Assembly: GCA_040143965.1 (NCBI GenBank)
Contig: JASJQH010007002.1
Coordinates: forward strand, 1-26,973
Source: Basidiobolus ranarum
Taxonomy: Eukaryota > Basidiobolomycota > Basidiobolomycetes > Basidiobolales
Length of the DNA stretch: 26,973 nt
Direction of reading: 5' to 3'
The translations under genes and the position numbers were made by a program. Positions within the stretch are counted from its first letter, which is position 1; the number at the start of each line of letters is the position of its first letter. Of the stretch, positions 1 through 10,592 are shown one piece after another. The notes under the pieces are model-generated. The model saw nothing but the letters and a program-made list of their open reading frames with translations, did not search any database and was not told where the DNA came from.

Positions 1-227
1 CTAATGTGTAGAATATGTTAAGGAAGGCCCTAGAAACATGTGTGCAAAGTTTGGGGCTTCTAGCACAAGTTTGAAAAATCTATATATTTGAGAACTTCTA
101 AGTTGGTAAAAATATTCCAAGTAAATTCCGATTGAGAATAATTGATAATATCTTAGTTCATTATAAGATAACTAAGTACTAAGCTATATATGACTATATA
201 GGTGTTTAGGCAATGCTAATTTCAACA
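1..227 (+). mobile_element. Dispersed repeat, copy A (terminal part, cut by window edge)
   Basis: This stretch matches, by eye and over its whole length, the reverse complement of 21510-21718. The shared blocks include an AAGTTTGGGGCTTCTAGCAC-type block, a middle AAATTCCGATTGAGAATA block, and the terminal block CTATATATGACTATATAGG ending in ATTTCAACA at 227. The copy ends sharply there. The last 50 bp are the inverted form of the first 50 bp of copy B (950 onward), so the family has long terminal inverted repeats. No open reading frame lies in it. The left part of this copy is outside the window. A non-autonomous DNA element (MITE-like) is the simplest reading. The ends also read TG...CA, so an LTR fragment cannot be fully excluded. 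Confidence 0.7.
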
Positions 228-485
228 GTATTCTGCTTCTATCATTGAGAGTGCTATGGTAGGTTGTTTCTTTGAATTCCAAGCAATAGCTCCATTACAG
301 CCAAGAAATTAGTATCCTATTGTAGATCTCTGAGATATAACATGCAGAGGGTTGGGAAATAGCTCTGATTGAGACATGAATCAAATGGTTCAACTGGCCA
401 TTTTTATACTTTTCATAGCATCAGGAATTGATCAGTGTCAAGTGAATAGATTAGTAATTTTGATAGATAGAGAAATTATTGTAGA

Positions 486-632
486 AGTAATTTGGGAGTT
501 TGTTTGAAGAGATTTAGAGAATGAGAAGAAACGTTGGTCTTCACATATTGATTAGAAAGTTGACATTTATAGTTTTGTTAAGACAAAAGCAAACAAGTGC
601 TTTGATATCTTAAAAAAGGTCCTTGGTGTTAA
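486..632 (+). repeat. Dispersed repeat, copy E (diverged internal fragment)
   Basis: This is a diverged copy of the internal part of the family. Shared anchors with copy D are a TTTGGGAGT-TGTT block, a GTTGACATTTATAGTTTTGT block and a run ending in AAAGGTCC. It sits directly upstream of copy D in the same orientation, so the two form an imperfect tandem pair. The motif GTATTTTGGGAGTCTGTTCT at about 633-652 looks like the start of another unit. It is more decayed than copies A and C. Confidence 0.5.
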
Positions 633-651
633 AGTATTTTGGGAGTCTGTT

Positions 652-870
652 CTATATTTTAAGGATATATTACATAAGAGCAAGAAAAAGTAGTATTGCA
701 TTCCAATAGAACATGTGTACTGTTAAAGTATCTAGGGAATCTATTGGAGGTGGTTTGGAGAACTAGAGATATTGGTGGTTTTCACTTACTGATTTATTGA
801 GTTGAAAGTTAATATTTATAGTTTTGTCAAGATGTAAACAACCTAACATGTAGAATGTGTCAAGGAAGGT
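652..870 (+). repeat. Dispersed repeat, copy D (internal part)
   Basis: This is a clear match, by eye above about 80 percent, to the reverse complement of roughly 21700-21908. Shared blocks include ACATGTGTACTGTTAAAGTA, GGAGAACTAGAGA, TGGTGGTTTTC and GTCAAGATGTAAACAA. The similarity stops around 870, where copies A and C continue toward their terminus, so this copy lacks its end. A short further piece of similar sequence (TTTGAAGAGAT...AGAAAC) lies at about 908-945, just before copy B. Confidence 0.65.
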
Positions 871-949
871 ACAATAGGTAATGAAGGAATAGTGAGATTT
901 AGGACATTAGTGGAAGAGATTTGAAGAGATAAACATTAAAAGAAACTAT

Positions 950-1075
950 TGTTGAAATAAGCATAGCCTAAGCACCTATATAATCATATATAGCTTAGTA
1001 TTCTAGGTAAATTCCTCCTGAGGTGATATCTTAGTTCAATATTGAATAACTAAATACTGAGTATGCTCTATCTAC
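950..1075 (+). mobile_element. Dispersed repeat, copy B (short inverted-repeat derivative)
   Basis: This copy begins TGTTGAAATAAGCATAGCC, the inverted complement of the end of copy A and nearly identical to the left end of copy C. After about 50 bp the sequence switches to the opposite orientation: 1002-1075 matches copy A at about 105-180 (GATATCTTAGTTCA, then AATAACTAAATACTGAG). It therefore joins one terminal inverted repeat directly to the region next to the other terminus, as an internally deleted MITE would. The far terminal repeat is missing or badly decayed past 1075. No coding capacity. Confidence 0.6.
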
Positions 1076-2717
1076 AGGGTCGGTATATGAAACAGGTTTA
1101 ATATACGTGGCTTCAAATTCATTTTACCGTTTCTAACTTAATTGAATTGGAATAGAGATAGAGCCAACTGTTTCCAGGTTGGCCTAATGATCGAATATGC
1201 GGAATCTCCAGGTCACCTGATTTTCCATCAATGACATCACCTAATATATTGCTGTTAAGAAACTTCACAAAGTAAATGAGAACCTGTTTCATTACATATC
1301 AGCAAAGTCGTTTAGGAATAAAAGTTTGTAGCAACAGATGGCTCTAATATGTATATATATATATATCGGATTATATACTTAATGTATAATTACTGGTTCA
1401 ATACTGCTGTCATAATTACCGACTTAATTTCCTTCTTAAACAGTTACAGAAAGATGCAAGTTGTAGGTTGTTGTGAATGACCAGCGTTGTCATTAACTTA
1501 TTTATTATCCAACACTACAAAAACATGTTTTTCAAGGATCTTGTTGAGTAAAGTAGCGATAGTAAATGTTTATTTTCTTGTGACTACTTCCGTTTATGAG
1601 TCATTCCCTAGAAGTTTTGTCACGTAGAAAGTGGTAGTAGAAAAGTGACAGTCTCCTTGGTTCTTTTAGTGCACCTTGCAAAAATACTAAATAGCTATAC
1701 TAAGGTTTTACAAGAGTTTCCATTGAAAAATAGACTCTTCATAGCTGCTAAGCATTGTAAAGAGAAAGCTGATTAAACCAAGATAGTCATCATCACCGAC
1801 TTTATCATAACACATATTAACTTGCATATAAGTCAAGAGTTTTTCTCAAACTTTGCGTCATTTGGAACCATCCATTTGGGCATCAAGCTATGGATACACT
1901 GAAGCTGATCAGATGCTCATGGTACAGCAACTTCATTAGTAGAAGCTCATTCCCCATTGTCAATTCGAAATGAATATCATCTAACATAAGCCTTGTTTGA
2001 TATACAATGCAACGCTTGCTTGGATAACTAATCAAGCTGGCCGGAGTAACCAAATACTAAAAATTTCAATGTAACCTTGGGAATAAGAATGGCTCAGCAG
2101 AGCCTGTCGAATCATCGCCTGAAAAATAGATCCAAAATCCAACTTCCAATCTCGGAATTTTCTAGTCCAATGCTCTAACACGAAACAAGGAGACGTGCGA
2201 ATGCTTCCTTGATGGGCATGGCACGAGATTGCACACCCACCACCAAGATACCAGCACATCAGTTGCTCACCAATTCTCTGAAGTCCTGAAAATATCGCTC
2301 GAACCCGTGCGTATATTGGTCATGAACTGTTTATCAAGCCTTTACAAGAGAGATTGATACGAGTAACACCTACGGAAAATGGGTTCTCTAGGGAAGGATT
2401 GGCCAGACTTGGTTACTTTTGGCCAATCCAAACCCTTAATTTATGGATTTCCGCTGCAATTCACAATCGAAATTGGTTTCGATGATGGTATTTGCTTGCT
2501 ACCTGGTCCTATGCTTGAAGTCCAGCTACAAGATCATGTGATGAGTCATCTGAGTCATTTGCTCGGATTAAGTAGAAATTTATAATCGCTTTGAAGAATA
2601 GAGATCATCACTGGTGCATAGGGAGTGGTCAATTCATTCGCGACATACTTATTGAAGCTTTCTTCCTTAATTTTCCCTTTTTTACCTTAAGACTCTTCCT
2701 CTACAATTTTAGCACAT
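1076..2717. other. Intergenic, no gene recognised
   Basis: I see no conserved protein, tRNA or rRNA here on either strand. A (TA)n run occupies 1352-1366. Short open frames at 2032-2259 (-) and 2379-2585 (+) have no splice-compatible neighbours and no recognisable protein pattern. The last few hundred bases must contain the promoter of the E2 gene that follows, but no clear TATA element decides it. Confidence 0.6.
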
Positions 2718-3618
2718 ATGTCGTCCCCCAGAAGACGCATTGAAACTGATGTTATGAAACTGTAGGTATTTTTTTGGTTGAACCTTGAATTTCTCGTTGT
2801 TTATCTAACAGGCTTTCTTTTTGTTTGGTTCTGCCCTAGACTAATGAGTGACTATGAAGTCACCTTAGTTAACGATAACATGCAAGAATTTTATATTAGA
2901 TTCCATGGCCCCGAAGATAGTAAGTGATGTTTACACATAGATCCATACAACGACTTTAACAGAGCTAACGCTATATGTTCATTTAGCACCTTTTTCAGGT
3001 GGTGTATGGAAGGTTCATGTCGAACTACCTGACCAATACCCCTACAAGTCGCCATCCATAGGCTTTATGAATAAGATTTTCCATCCCAACATAGACGAAT
3101 TGTAATTATATGAATATTTTCATAACCACCACCTCGATCCTTCCAAGTCAACCAACCATTTTTCACTTTTATATTAGGAGTGGTTCAGTATGCTTGGATG
3201 TTATTAATCAAACCTGGAGTCCTATGTTTGGTGAGAAACTTTTTCCAACAGATATGAAAACTATTTTCTATTCTATACTTATCCAACTTCAAATAGACAT
3301 GATCAATATATTCGAAGTTTTCCTCCCTCAGCTTTTAAGATATCCAAATCCCACAGATCCTTTGAATGGGGAAGCAGCAGCTCTTTTAATGCGTGAACCT
3401 TCTCACTATGAAAACAAAGTTAAAGGTAAAGTGAATTGGATTATCGCTCTAGTTGACGTTGACAATCAATTTTAATGGAACCAATTTTTACGATAGATTA
3501 TGTCAATCGTTATGCTACCAAAGAAGCCGCAGATGCCCTTGATGATAGCTCTGAAGATGAAGATATGAGCTCTATTGGATCTTTTTCGGATGAAGAAGCC
3601 GCAGATATGGAATTGTAA
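2718..3618 (+). CDS. UBC8: Ubiquitin-conjugating enzyme E2, UBE2H/Ubc8 class
   Basis: This E2 carries activated ubiquitin as a thioester on a cysteine and passes it on with E3 ligases. The yeast Ubc8 and human UBE2H orthologues serve the GID/CTLH ligase, which degrades gluconeogenic enzymes. Six exons, 2718-2761, 2840-2919, 2987-3101, 3178-3230, 3297-3425 and 3497-3618, join in frame to 180 aa, and all five introns (66-78 bp) are GT-AG. The protein starts [15 protein letters not shown]. It shows the FHPNID (HPN) motif, the active-site Cys85 in [12 protein letters not shown], and [18 protein letters not shown]. The tail is acidic and Ser/Asp/Glu-rich, ending DMEL as in UBE2H. Length and every landmark fit the family, so the enzyme should be active. 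Only the orthologue-level name rests on memory of the family. Confidence 0.96.
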
Positions 3619-5521
3619 TTAAACCGAATACAAAAGCTAATTATACACGCATTCTTCTATATGACACTAGTTAACATGGAAGTTCAGATTGTACCCTGAA
3701 AGCATCTAATTAAATGGATAGCTTTCTGTTCAAAATTAATAAATTTCCGGTCTTTTTCAAATAATTCCTCTCTTGCTATTTAAAATATGGGTGTGAATTC
3801 TCAATATATACATATAAAGGACCAAAATTTTCAACCAAATTTAGAGAATATTCACTTTCCATTGAATTAAATTGAATTGATTCCATTCCATTCCATCCAA
3901 TTCCATTAACAACAGATAGAAAATATCCATCGCAGATCAACTCGATACAAATGGAGATAGTTCTTCATAATCTTATAATCTAAACCGATAACAGTAACGT
4001 GTACGATATTGTTTGAATTACCTGGGTTGTATCAAGCAGGATGTTCATAATCCACCTTCCAGCCGTCAACATGAGAAACCTTTTCTTCCATCTGTGCTTC
4101 AGAAAGTTCCATTTTAGGCTAGAAATACTGTATAGATTTTGGAAACAAGTAAGTAGAACCACGATACGGTTCACTCATCACAACACTATGGATAGTATTG
4201 CAACAGAGTCTCAAGTATTCACCCCCCCCTGGTAAGTATAAAGCCATACGATACGATGAATGAAGAGACAAGAAATCCGTCCATTTAAAGGAAATTGTTT
4301 GAGTGGACTGGGGGATGTTCCTCGAGCTGTGATGAATTCACTTGAGGCCATGAAGTATATAGAGTAAATATGAATTCCTTAAAGAGTCAACGCCAGAAAA
4401 TTCATTTACATGGATTGATTCCATATCCCTGACTAATGGTAGAGATTATGAGGATATTGATCATACTTGGTCACAAACACAAACACAAATACAATCACCA
4501 TCACTACCAGTTTATCCATGAAGCATGCCCCTCCCCTCCCGTTGGGTTCCCCGCTTGCCTTCACTTGGCTCTATTCGTCCAGGCTATTCCGGAACCACGT
4601 GTATTCCCATTCCATGTCTACATATAAAACGGCCTAGTTATACCTATTTAGGACAGATCTGAGAGGATTTAATGCATTCAAACTTGTGGGTTGGACTTCC
4701 TTTTTGGACTGAATTTCTTTACTACATTCATAGGAAGAGGGGGATGGGTGAGATGGAACGAGGCGGAGCAGATGAGTGAGAGGTTTGGGGCAGTTATTAC
4801 TAACTGAGTGAGTAGGTTCACACTTGGTTAACATTCTGAAAATTCTCCCACTCGTCAGATTAGGATGCATCGGATCAGATCGGATGAGCCATACTGTTCA
4901 TAGATTAAAATTTTATTGGATGGGTTTTCCTCTTGAAATAAGAATTCATTTGAAAATTCCATGATCCTTTGATGTCGCCATTGAGTCGCTAGTTCACAAA
5001 CACTATGCATTAACTGCATCATTGAAACAAGGGGTGGTATCAAATGGAATGACAAGAAGATACGTCGTGTGATCTTATTTACACATAATCAAATTCAATT
5101 ATAATTTCCTCGCTAATCCCCATGATTAGTACAGGAACGGGTGGAAAAAGTGAACATGAGGTGGTGGATGAGCCGATGAAAAATAGGAAAAAAGTGAGCT
5201 GTTGGAATTGAATACAGCCAAATTAAAACTAAGAACAAGTGAGGGGGGAAGGGAAGGGTGAGGGAAAGGCGACAAGATAAGAGGCGTGCAATGGTTGCCA
5301 GATGAGTAATTGTTGTTTTTATCGAGTTACTGAATCTCACGCGAGACTCATTAGAAAGCGATGAATGAATGTGAGGTGTTTAGGCTCTTAAGACTAGGTC
5401 CAATAAACTGGGATGTTGTACCTCTCATCAAAGAAGAGCATATGTCGAGAATGTTTACCTAGATCTGTGATGTTGGTTGTTAATACAAGATATAGTATAT
5501 AGAATTTACATATGCCATGGT
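3619..5521. other. Intergenic between convergent E2 and flippase genes
   Basis: No gene is supported. There is a short ATTCC-type low-complexity run at 3880-3907 and a CACAAA/CACAAA run near 4469-4490. A C-rich patch at about 4526-4545 leads to a CACGTG site near 4597 and a CATATAAAAC box near 4620, which looks promoter-like, but no reading frame follows it. A 35-codon ORF at 4260-4367 (+) starts MKRQEIRPF and ends MKYIE. It is too short to call. Confidence 0.5.
3738..3743 (+). terminator. Possible poly(A) signal of the E2 gene
   Basis: The hexamer AATAAA lies about 120 nt after the E2 stop codon, on the same strand and followed by a T-rich stretch. The position is plausible for a 3' UTR. 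The motif is frequent by chance in AT-rich DNA. Confidence 0.35.
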
Positions 5522-8500
5522 TTACCTAATGCTTAATTCCATTTGATTCAATTCTAAATCATCTACTGAAATCAAGTCATTGGTGAGTCTAGATGACCGA
5601 GTTTTTTCTAGCTGCTCTGAACCGCTGTTGCGCGTGGGGTTTAACCGTATTTTACTTGGATTATCTCCAGGATAGCCTGCTTTCGTGCTAGCAAATTTCT
5701 CGATTTCCCGGACAATATCCAAGTCTTCATAGAACCATACCTGCTTAACGAAAAGCACTAGATAGCGGGGTAGGAGTGCGAGCACCACTGATACAAGATA
5801 CGTAATCCAGAAACTGGGCGATTGAAATATGAACAGTCCGGTTCCGTAGGAGTCCGCAAGAGTCAACAGAGTATATACCAACGCAAACAGGAACGCAATC
5901 AAGATACTGCCAAATACCGAAGCAAACATCATCCAATTCCATGAATAAGCATTAATACCAACTTCTAAACTAACGACTGTAATAAGAGTGACGGCTACGC
6001 AAGTGGATAAATCATAAATCCCAGCATCTTGTCCTCCCCAGCTTATAACATTAGTAGTATAAACGAAGTAAAATGCAAAGTAACATATCGCGGATTGATA
6101 CAAGCCTTCAATAATGTACACCCAGAATCGAGACATACCATAGCGACTCTGTTTGATACCAAGTTTGTACAAATTGGGGTTTTCTAAGGCGTGTTCATAC
6201 CCTACTGCTCGGTCGCATGTACCAATGATCACCACTGGTATTGTGGTAAAGATAATGTTATAAAGTTGGATCCATGCGTAGTCGTAGAATAAGTTGGCCG
6301 AGAAACCGCAATAGAATTGATACCATAGAACCGCAACTACCCAGATGACATTTTTGTAGAAAGAGTTGAGAATCATCTCAGCAATTCTGAGGTAAGACCA
6401 AAATCCATGTACAAGAAGTAGATTTCTTAGATACTTAAATTGAGAGATGGTGTAATCTGACGCCATAGCAGCTTGCAAGCCTTCTTCACCGGAGATAGCT
6501 ACACCAACATCTGCAGCTTGAATCATACTTACATCGTTAGCGCCATCGCCAATAGCTAAGCATACTGCATTTCTTCCTTTACGTATCAAATGGACAACTT
6601 GAGCCTTTTGCAATGGACTAGTACGACAGCAGACGACTGAGCGACAAAGAGGGGCAATCTCAAGTAGTAGTGCTCTAGTATCCATGTCATCCAAAATAAA
6701 TTTCAAAGCACTTCCATCAATAACCAAGGCATGTAGCATAGATTCTCTACAAAAAGTGGAGGAACGACGTGGTAGCGGCATTTGATCGTAATAAGATGCA
6801 CTAGTTCTAGGGTTAGAGGAATCTGTTTCGGTGGAGGAATCCCCACGAATATTTGCAACCACACTTAAGAACTGCTCTTTAGCAACAGATACATCATCGC
6901 CACGGATAGTCCAAAGTTCCATCTCATTTGTTAACAGATTACAAGCAAATCCAATGTTGATAGCTGTCTCCATCTTATCTCCAGTGAGCACCCAAACTTT
7001 CATTCCAGCTTGTCTTAGCGATAATATACATTCGGGTACATTCTCTTGTAGTTTGTCCTCAATTGCTGTTGCTCCGATTAAAACTAGTTCCTTTTCAATC
7101 TCGCTGCAACACTCCTCCATTTCTTCATCACGATCATCTAAGCTGGTGGAAGCCTGTTGATAGCGCTCCTCCCACTGTGAATATTGCTCCTCGGTGAGGA
7201 TTCTATAGCCCAGGCATAAAGTACGTAAACCTAGTATAGAAAAGGAGATCAACAAACAATTAACAAGCACAACTATGCATATGTAACTTACCTTCATTGG
7301 AATACTCATCGATATGATCCGAAGTAGCACTTATCATTTCCTCTTGATCGTTAGCCAATCTCTCGAAGATGATGTTATCAGCACCTTTACAGAATAGTAC
7401 GACATCATTCCAAGGTTTAGGTCTTCTGATGATAACAGACATTCTCTTACGTGTACTGTTAAATTCCAAAACTTGTAAGAGTTGAAAGGTTACTTCTTCA
7501 CCAAGAACATCGATTGTGATGGAATCCTTATTTCTACTCAGGAAGGTAAAGCCTAAATCCTTTGCTGCAGATACTAGAGCGTTCTCATCAGGGGATTCTG
7601 CTCTGTATTTCAATTCATCTTCTTGATTTGAGGCTTCACCTTCTTCCGGTTTTTCAATGATTACTGTATGACAAACAGCTAATAACATAAAGAACTCACG
7701 AATCTTGTGACTCTGTGATTCACTTAAATCCGATTTGCCATCTTCTTCTTCCCTCATATCTTCGAAGATCTTCGGGTCGGCAAATGTAATAGTGTTTGGA
7801 TCGATATTGGCATATTTGGGGGAATATGTGCGTTTCATTTCCTCCATGAATTTTTCATACAGTTTCTCTGGGTCAAAATTCGTTTCTGATTCCGTAGGAT
7901 CTATCCCTTTCCTTACTTTGGCCCCCTTTGCTGCATCAGTTTCGCCTTTGAGTGATTTCCCATAAGAGCGACCGTTAATAGAGCATCTACTGAACTCCAT
8001 AATATTCCTAGTTAAAGTGCCAGTTTTGTCCGAAAAGATATATTCGATTTGTCCTAAAATTCATCACAAAAATGCCGGTACAAGATCAGTAAGAAAGTTC
8101 AGTTTCAAAGAGATTATTCACCCATATAGTACCTAAATCATCTGAAAGATTCCACGATTTGGGGATACATACGGAGTCCGTTGGCTCGTAATACATTTGA
8201 ATATCTCGGTAGATAAAGTAGGCTTGCCATGTCTTGACAAATTCAATACTGACGTATAGTGAAATCGGAATGATGTTTTGAAAGATAATCAAACTCGCCC
8301 TTAGTTGAAAAGAAGACATTCTCTCTTGGTTAACAATCACAGGATAGAAATGAAATGCAAAGAATAATGATGCCTTACCAGAATGTAACGAACCCAGCTT
8401 GAAATGGTGTCCCTGCTTCAGCTCCTTCAACAGTATCAGCAAAGGTGGACTGATTGAGGCCACTAGCAACGGCGCAAATTAAGCATAACACAATCAAAAT

Positions 8501-9746
8501 TCCGAAATTGATCACAATCTAAATGATTTAAAAGTCGAATAAATTCAGTAAGAATATAACATTGCTGTGATAGTATATCTTAACTAACCTGTTGGTTCAT
8601 GGTCTTTTCTATGCAACTTCTCTTCGATGGAGTATTTCCAGAATTTAACATAATTTTGGTATCACCACCAGTGAAGACGACTACGCCGATTACATAACCA
8701 GTGTTCCTTAAGACATGCCCGCGTAGCAATGTGTTGTTTATGTTTATGGGAACTAGCTTGGAGTTTTTAGAGATATCATCATTGGGACTAGATGCGTTCT
8801 GGTTGATGATATGCATTGTTGCTTGGTATGTGTAAAGATGCGATGAAGGTGGATCTGACTCGATGAAGCATTGAAAATCGACGCAATCCTTGGCAGTCTT
8901 CATATGGGATGTTTCGTCAAGACAAACTCTTGTTTTCAAGTTCGTTTCACCGTCCAATTCTTTAGTTTCTATGTAACATTCTCCATCCTCCTCCGATGTT
9001 GCTAAAATGATGATATCCGCGGGGACTGACTGATTGTTTTTAAGATAAACCAAATCTCCCACACGTATATCTTGCCATAAAGCGCATGCGAACTCAGCAT
9101 TGGGTGCATGAGCAGGAGGCAACTTTTGAGACTGGATATCATGGGAGTCATCGTCAACACTCTGATTACTTGTAAATCCAAACAAATTGAACTTGATGCA
9201 TGGAAACAGCAAAAAGTCACTGATGGAATGACCCACACGTGTCCAGATGCTTACGTTGTGATCAGGATAGTTGGTATTCACCCAGTGCTGTAAGGTTTGT
9301 GCTTGTGAGCTGTTATATCTCCTATCCGAAACGTGACGTTTATAATCTTCGAAGCCATCTTTTATAGCGGTTATTCCTATCACGGTAGAAATTGGGAGTA
9401 CAACGAAAACTGGACTACCAACATCAAAGTAGGGTAACAACTGTAATACGGCTAGGAATAGAAAATAAACATTGGCAATTCGACGGAATTGTTCGAACAA
9501 GTTCTTCGGTATAAAAGATAAAACTGTATATTTAGAGGTACGGATTCTATTGCTGGCAAATTGAGTCTTGGGGAGACCATGCCGATTTAGTGCACTGGAA
9601 GGTAGATTTATATTGACATATACCCGTCGGTTTCCGAAACGCGGATGCCGTGAAGGGGAACGAAGAAGGGTTTGCTCCAGACGTTTACGCTGTGCTTGTT
9701 GTCGGTGTCTGAGCAGATGCTTTCTTCCAGGTATAAGTCGCACCAT
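5522..9746 (-). CDS. P4-type ATPase, phospholipid flippase (Dnf1/Dnf2/ATP10-like)
   Basis: P4-ATPases move phospholipids from the outer to the cytosolic leaflet of plasma or endosomal membranes, usually with a Cdc50-type partner. Five exons, 9746-8589, 8518-8379, 8299-8133, 8053-7292 and 7230-5522, join in frame to 1311 aa. The four GT-AG introns are 70, 79, 79 and 61 bp. Landmarks: the N-terminal block SKYTVLSFIPKNLFEQFRRI (71-90) before TM1; DGET (265-268) in the actuator domain; PISL (444-447) in TM4, the flippase form of the ion-pump PEGL; phosphorylated Asp497 in SDKTGTLTRN; CKGAD for nucleotide binding; TGDK (825-828); GDGAND (970-975). About six membrane spans follow. The order RIRTSKYT...FIPKNLFEQF and FWYQFYCGFS-like TM5-6 sequence favour the Dnf1/2-ATP10 class over Drs2. 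All catalytic residues are present. The terminal MELSIR and stop are the simplest end, although a GTAAAC right there could be a donor. Confidence 0.95.
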
Positions 9747-10445
9747 TGATATATGTGAAGCAAGGGAAAATACTTTATAGAGGTTCGCTCAATTGCAGAA
9801 CTAAAGGAAAATACTATTTTAGTCAGACGTATACGCCAGTACTGGTAGAAGATAGCTAATTACCGTCAGCCTCGACTAAATTAGGTTATTCAAAATACTC
9901 TACTTTTTGGTACTGTGGTGTGTTTACTTTTCGATGGAATATTTACAAAGAAGTGAAAACACAGGGAAGCACCGATTATGTAGTGAGTGGCGATAAAGAG
10001 AGGGAGAGAGAAATAGATGGAAGTTAGGAATTGAGAGGGGTATTTCTTGGGGTTGGTGTACCACTACTTTATTGACGCTAAGAGGAGGGAAGAGAAGAGA
10101 GGGCAAAGAAAGGAGTAGAAAGTGTTAACACACTAAATGGATAGTTATGGTAGAATTATAAAAAAAACTGGAATTATTATTTAGGGCAAAGTAACCATAT
10201 TAAAAGACCGATATTTCAAAATAGGAATCAAATAAAGTTCCCATACCAAAGCAAGCAATAGCTTTTTTGAAGTATGAGAATGGATGATCGGGACGGAAAT
10301 TATTTTTTTACTCCCGGACAAGATGCATGATCACACACCATCTTGAGAAATTCCAAACTAGATTTCTCAACTGTGCCGTCACTCGGGTAATTTGCAGTAC
10401 CCCACTCCTTGATGTTTGCTTTTCTTCTTGCCAGACATGCATTAG

Positions 10446-10592
10446 AGCCTCAAGAGATGCCCGAGTGGTGGAGACCTCAAGTTAAGAAGGCGTGGTGATC
10501 GTGGATACATTAACGATGAGGCAGCCCTTGCTCAGAAGCTACCCGAGGATCTCCTGGCATTAGATTGCCCTAATTTGCCCAAAATGCAATAA
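10446..10592 (+). pseudogene. Protein-like remnant or isolated terminal exon
   Basis: One frame reads 48 codons and then TAA. It contains GGDLKLRRRGDRGYINDEAA and then LPEDLLALDCPNLPKMQ, a composition typical of a real protein and unlike the surrounding AT-rich desert. A strong acceptor-like sequence (a T/C tract followed by TTGCCAG at about 10420-10438) lies just upstream. A second frame across the same start reads EMPEWWRPQVKKAW before a stop, which would fit a frameshifted older gene. There is no start codon in the main frame, and no upstream exon could be joined. I do not recognise the family. It could be the last exon of a lost gene, a piece of a transposon protein, or chance. Confidence 0.3.

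Noticed and set aside
1-1075. Solo LTRs of a copia element (ends TG...CA, start TGTTGAAAT)
   Set aside because: The roughly 50-bp inverted similarity between opposite ends is far longer than the few bases of LTR ends, and no gag-pol sequence is nearby. It is kept only as an alternative.
3110-3475. 121-codon plus-strand frame within the E2 gene
   Set aside because: It reads through introns 3 and 4. The spliced exons give the full UBE2H-like protein, so this frame is only a partial overlap with coding exons.
7735-7965. Plus-strand open frame of 76 codons inside the flippase
   Set aside because: It lies antisense to conserved flippase coding sequence and is a shadow of it. The same holds for frames at 6831-7160, 9108-9293 and 9568-9780 and for alternate minus frames at 5745-5942 and 9002-9238.
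9774-9779. TATAAA on the minus strand, 28 bp before the flippase start codon
   Set aside because: It is too close to the ATG for a normal TATA box plus leader, and is expected by chance in AT-rich DNA.
10440-10530. tRNA-Ser-like look of the GATGCCCGAGTGG segment
   Set aside because: No matching acceptor stem, no T-arm GGTTCRA sequence, and no cloverleaf could be folded.
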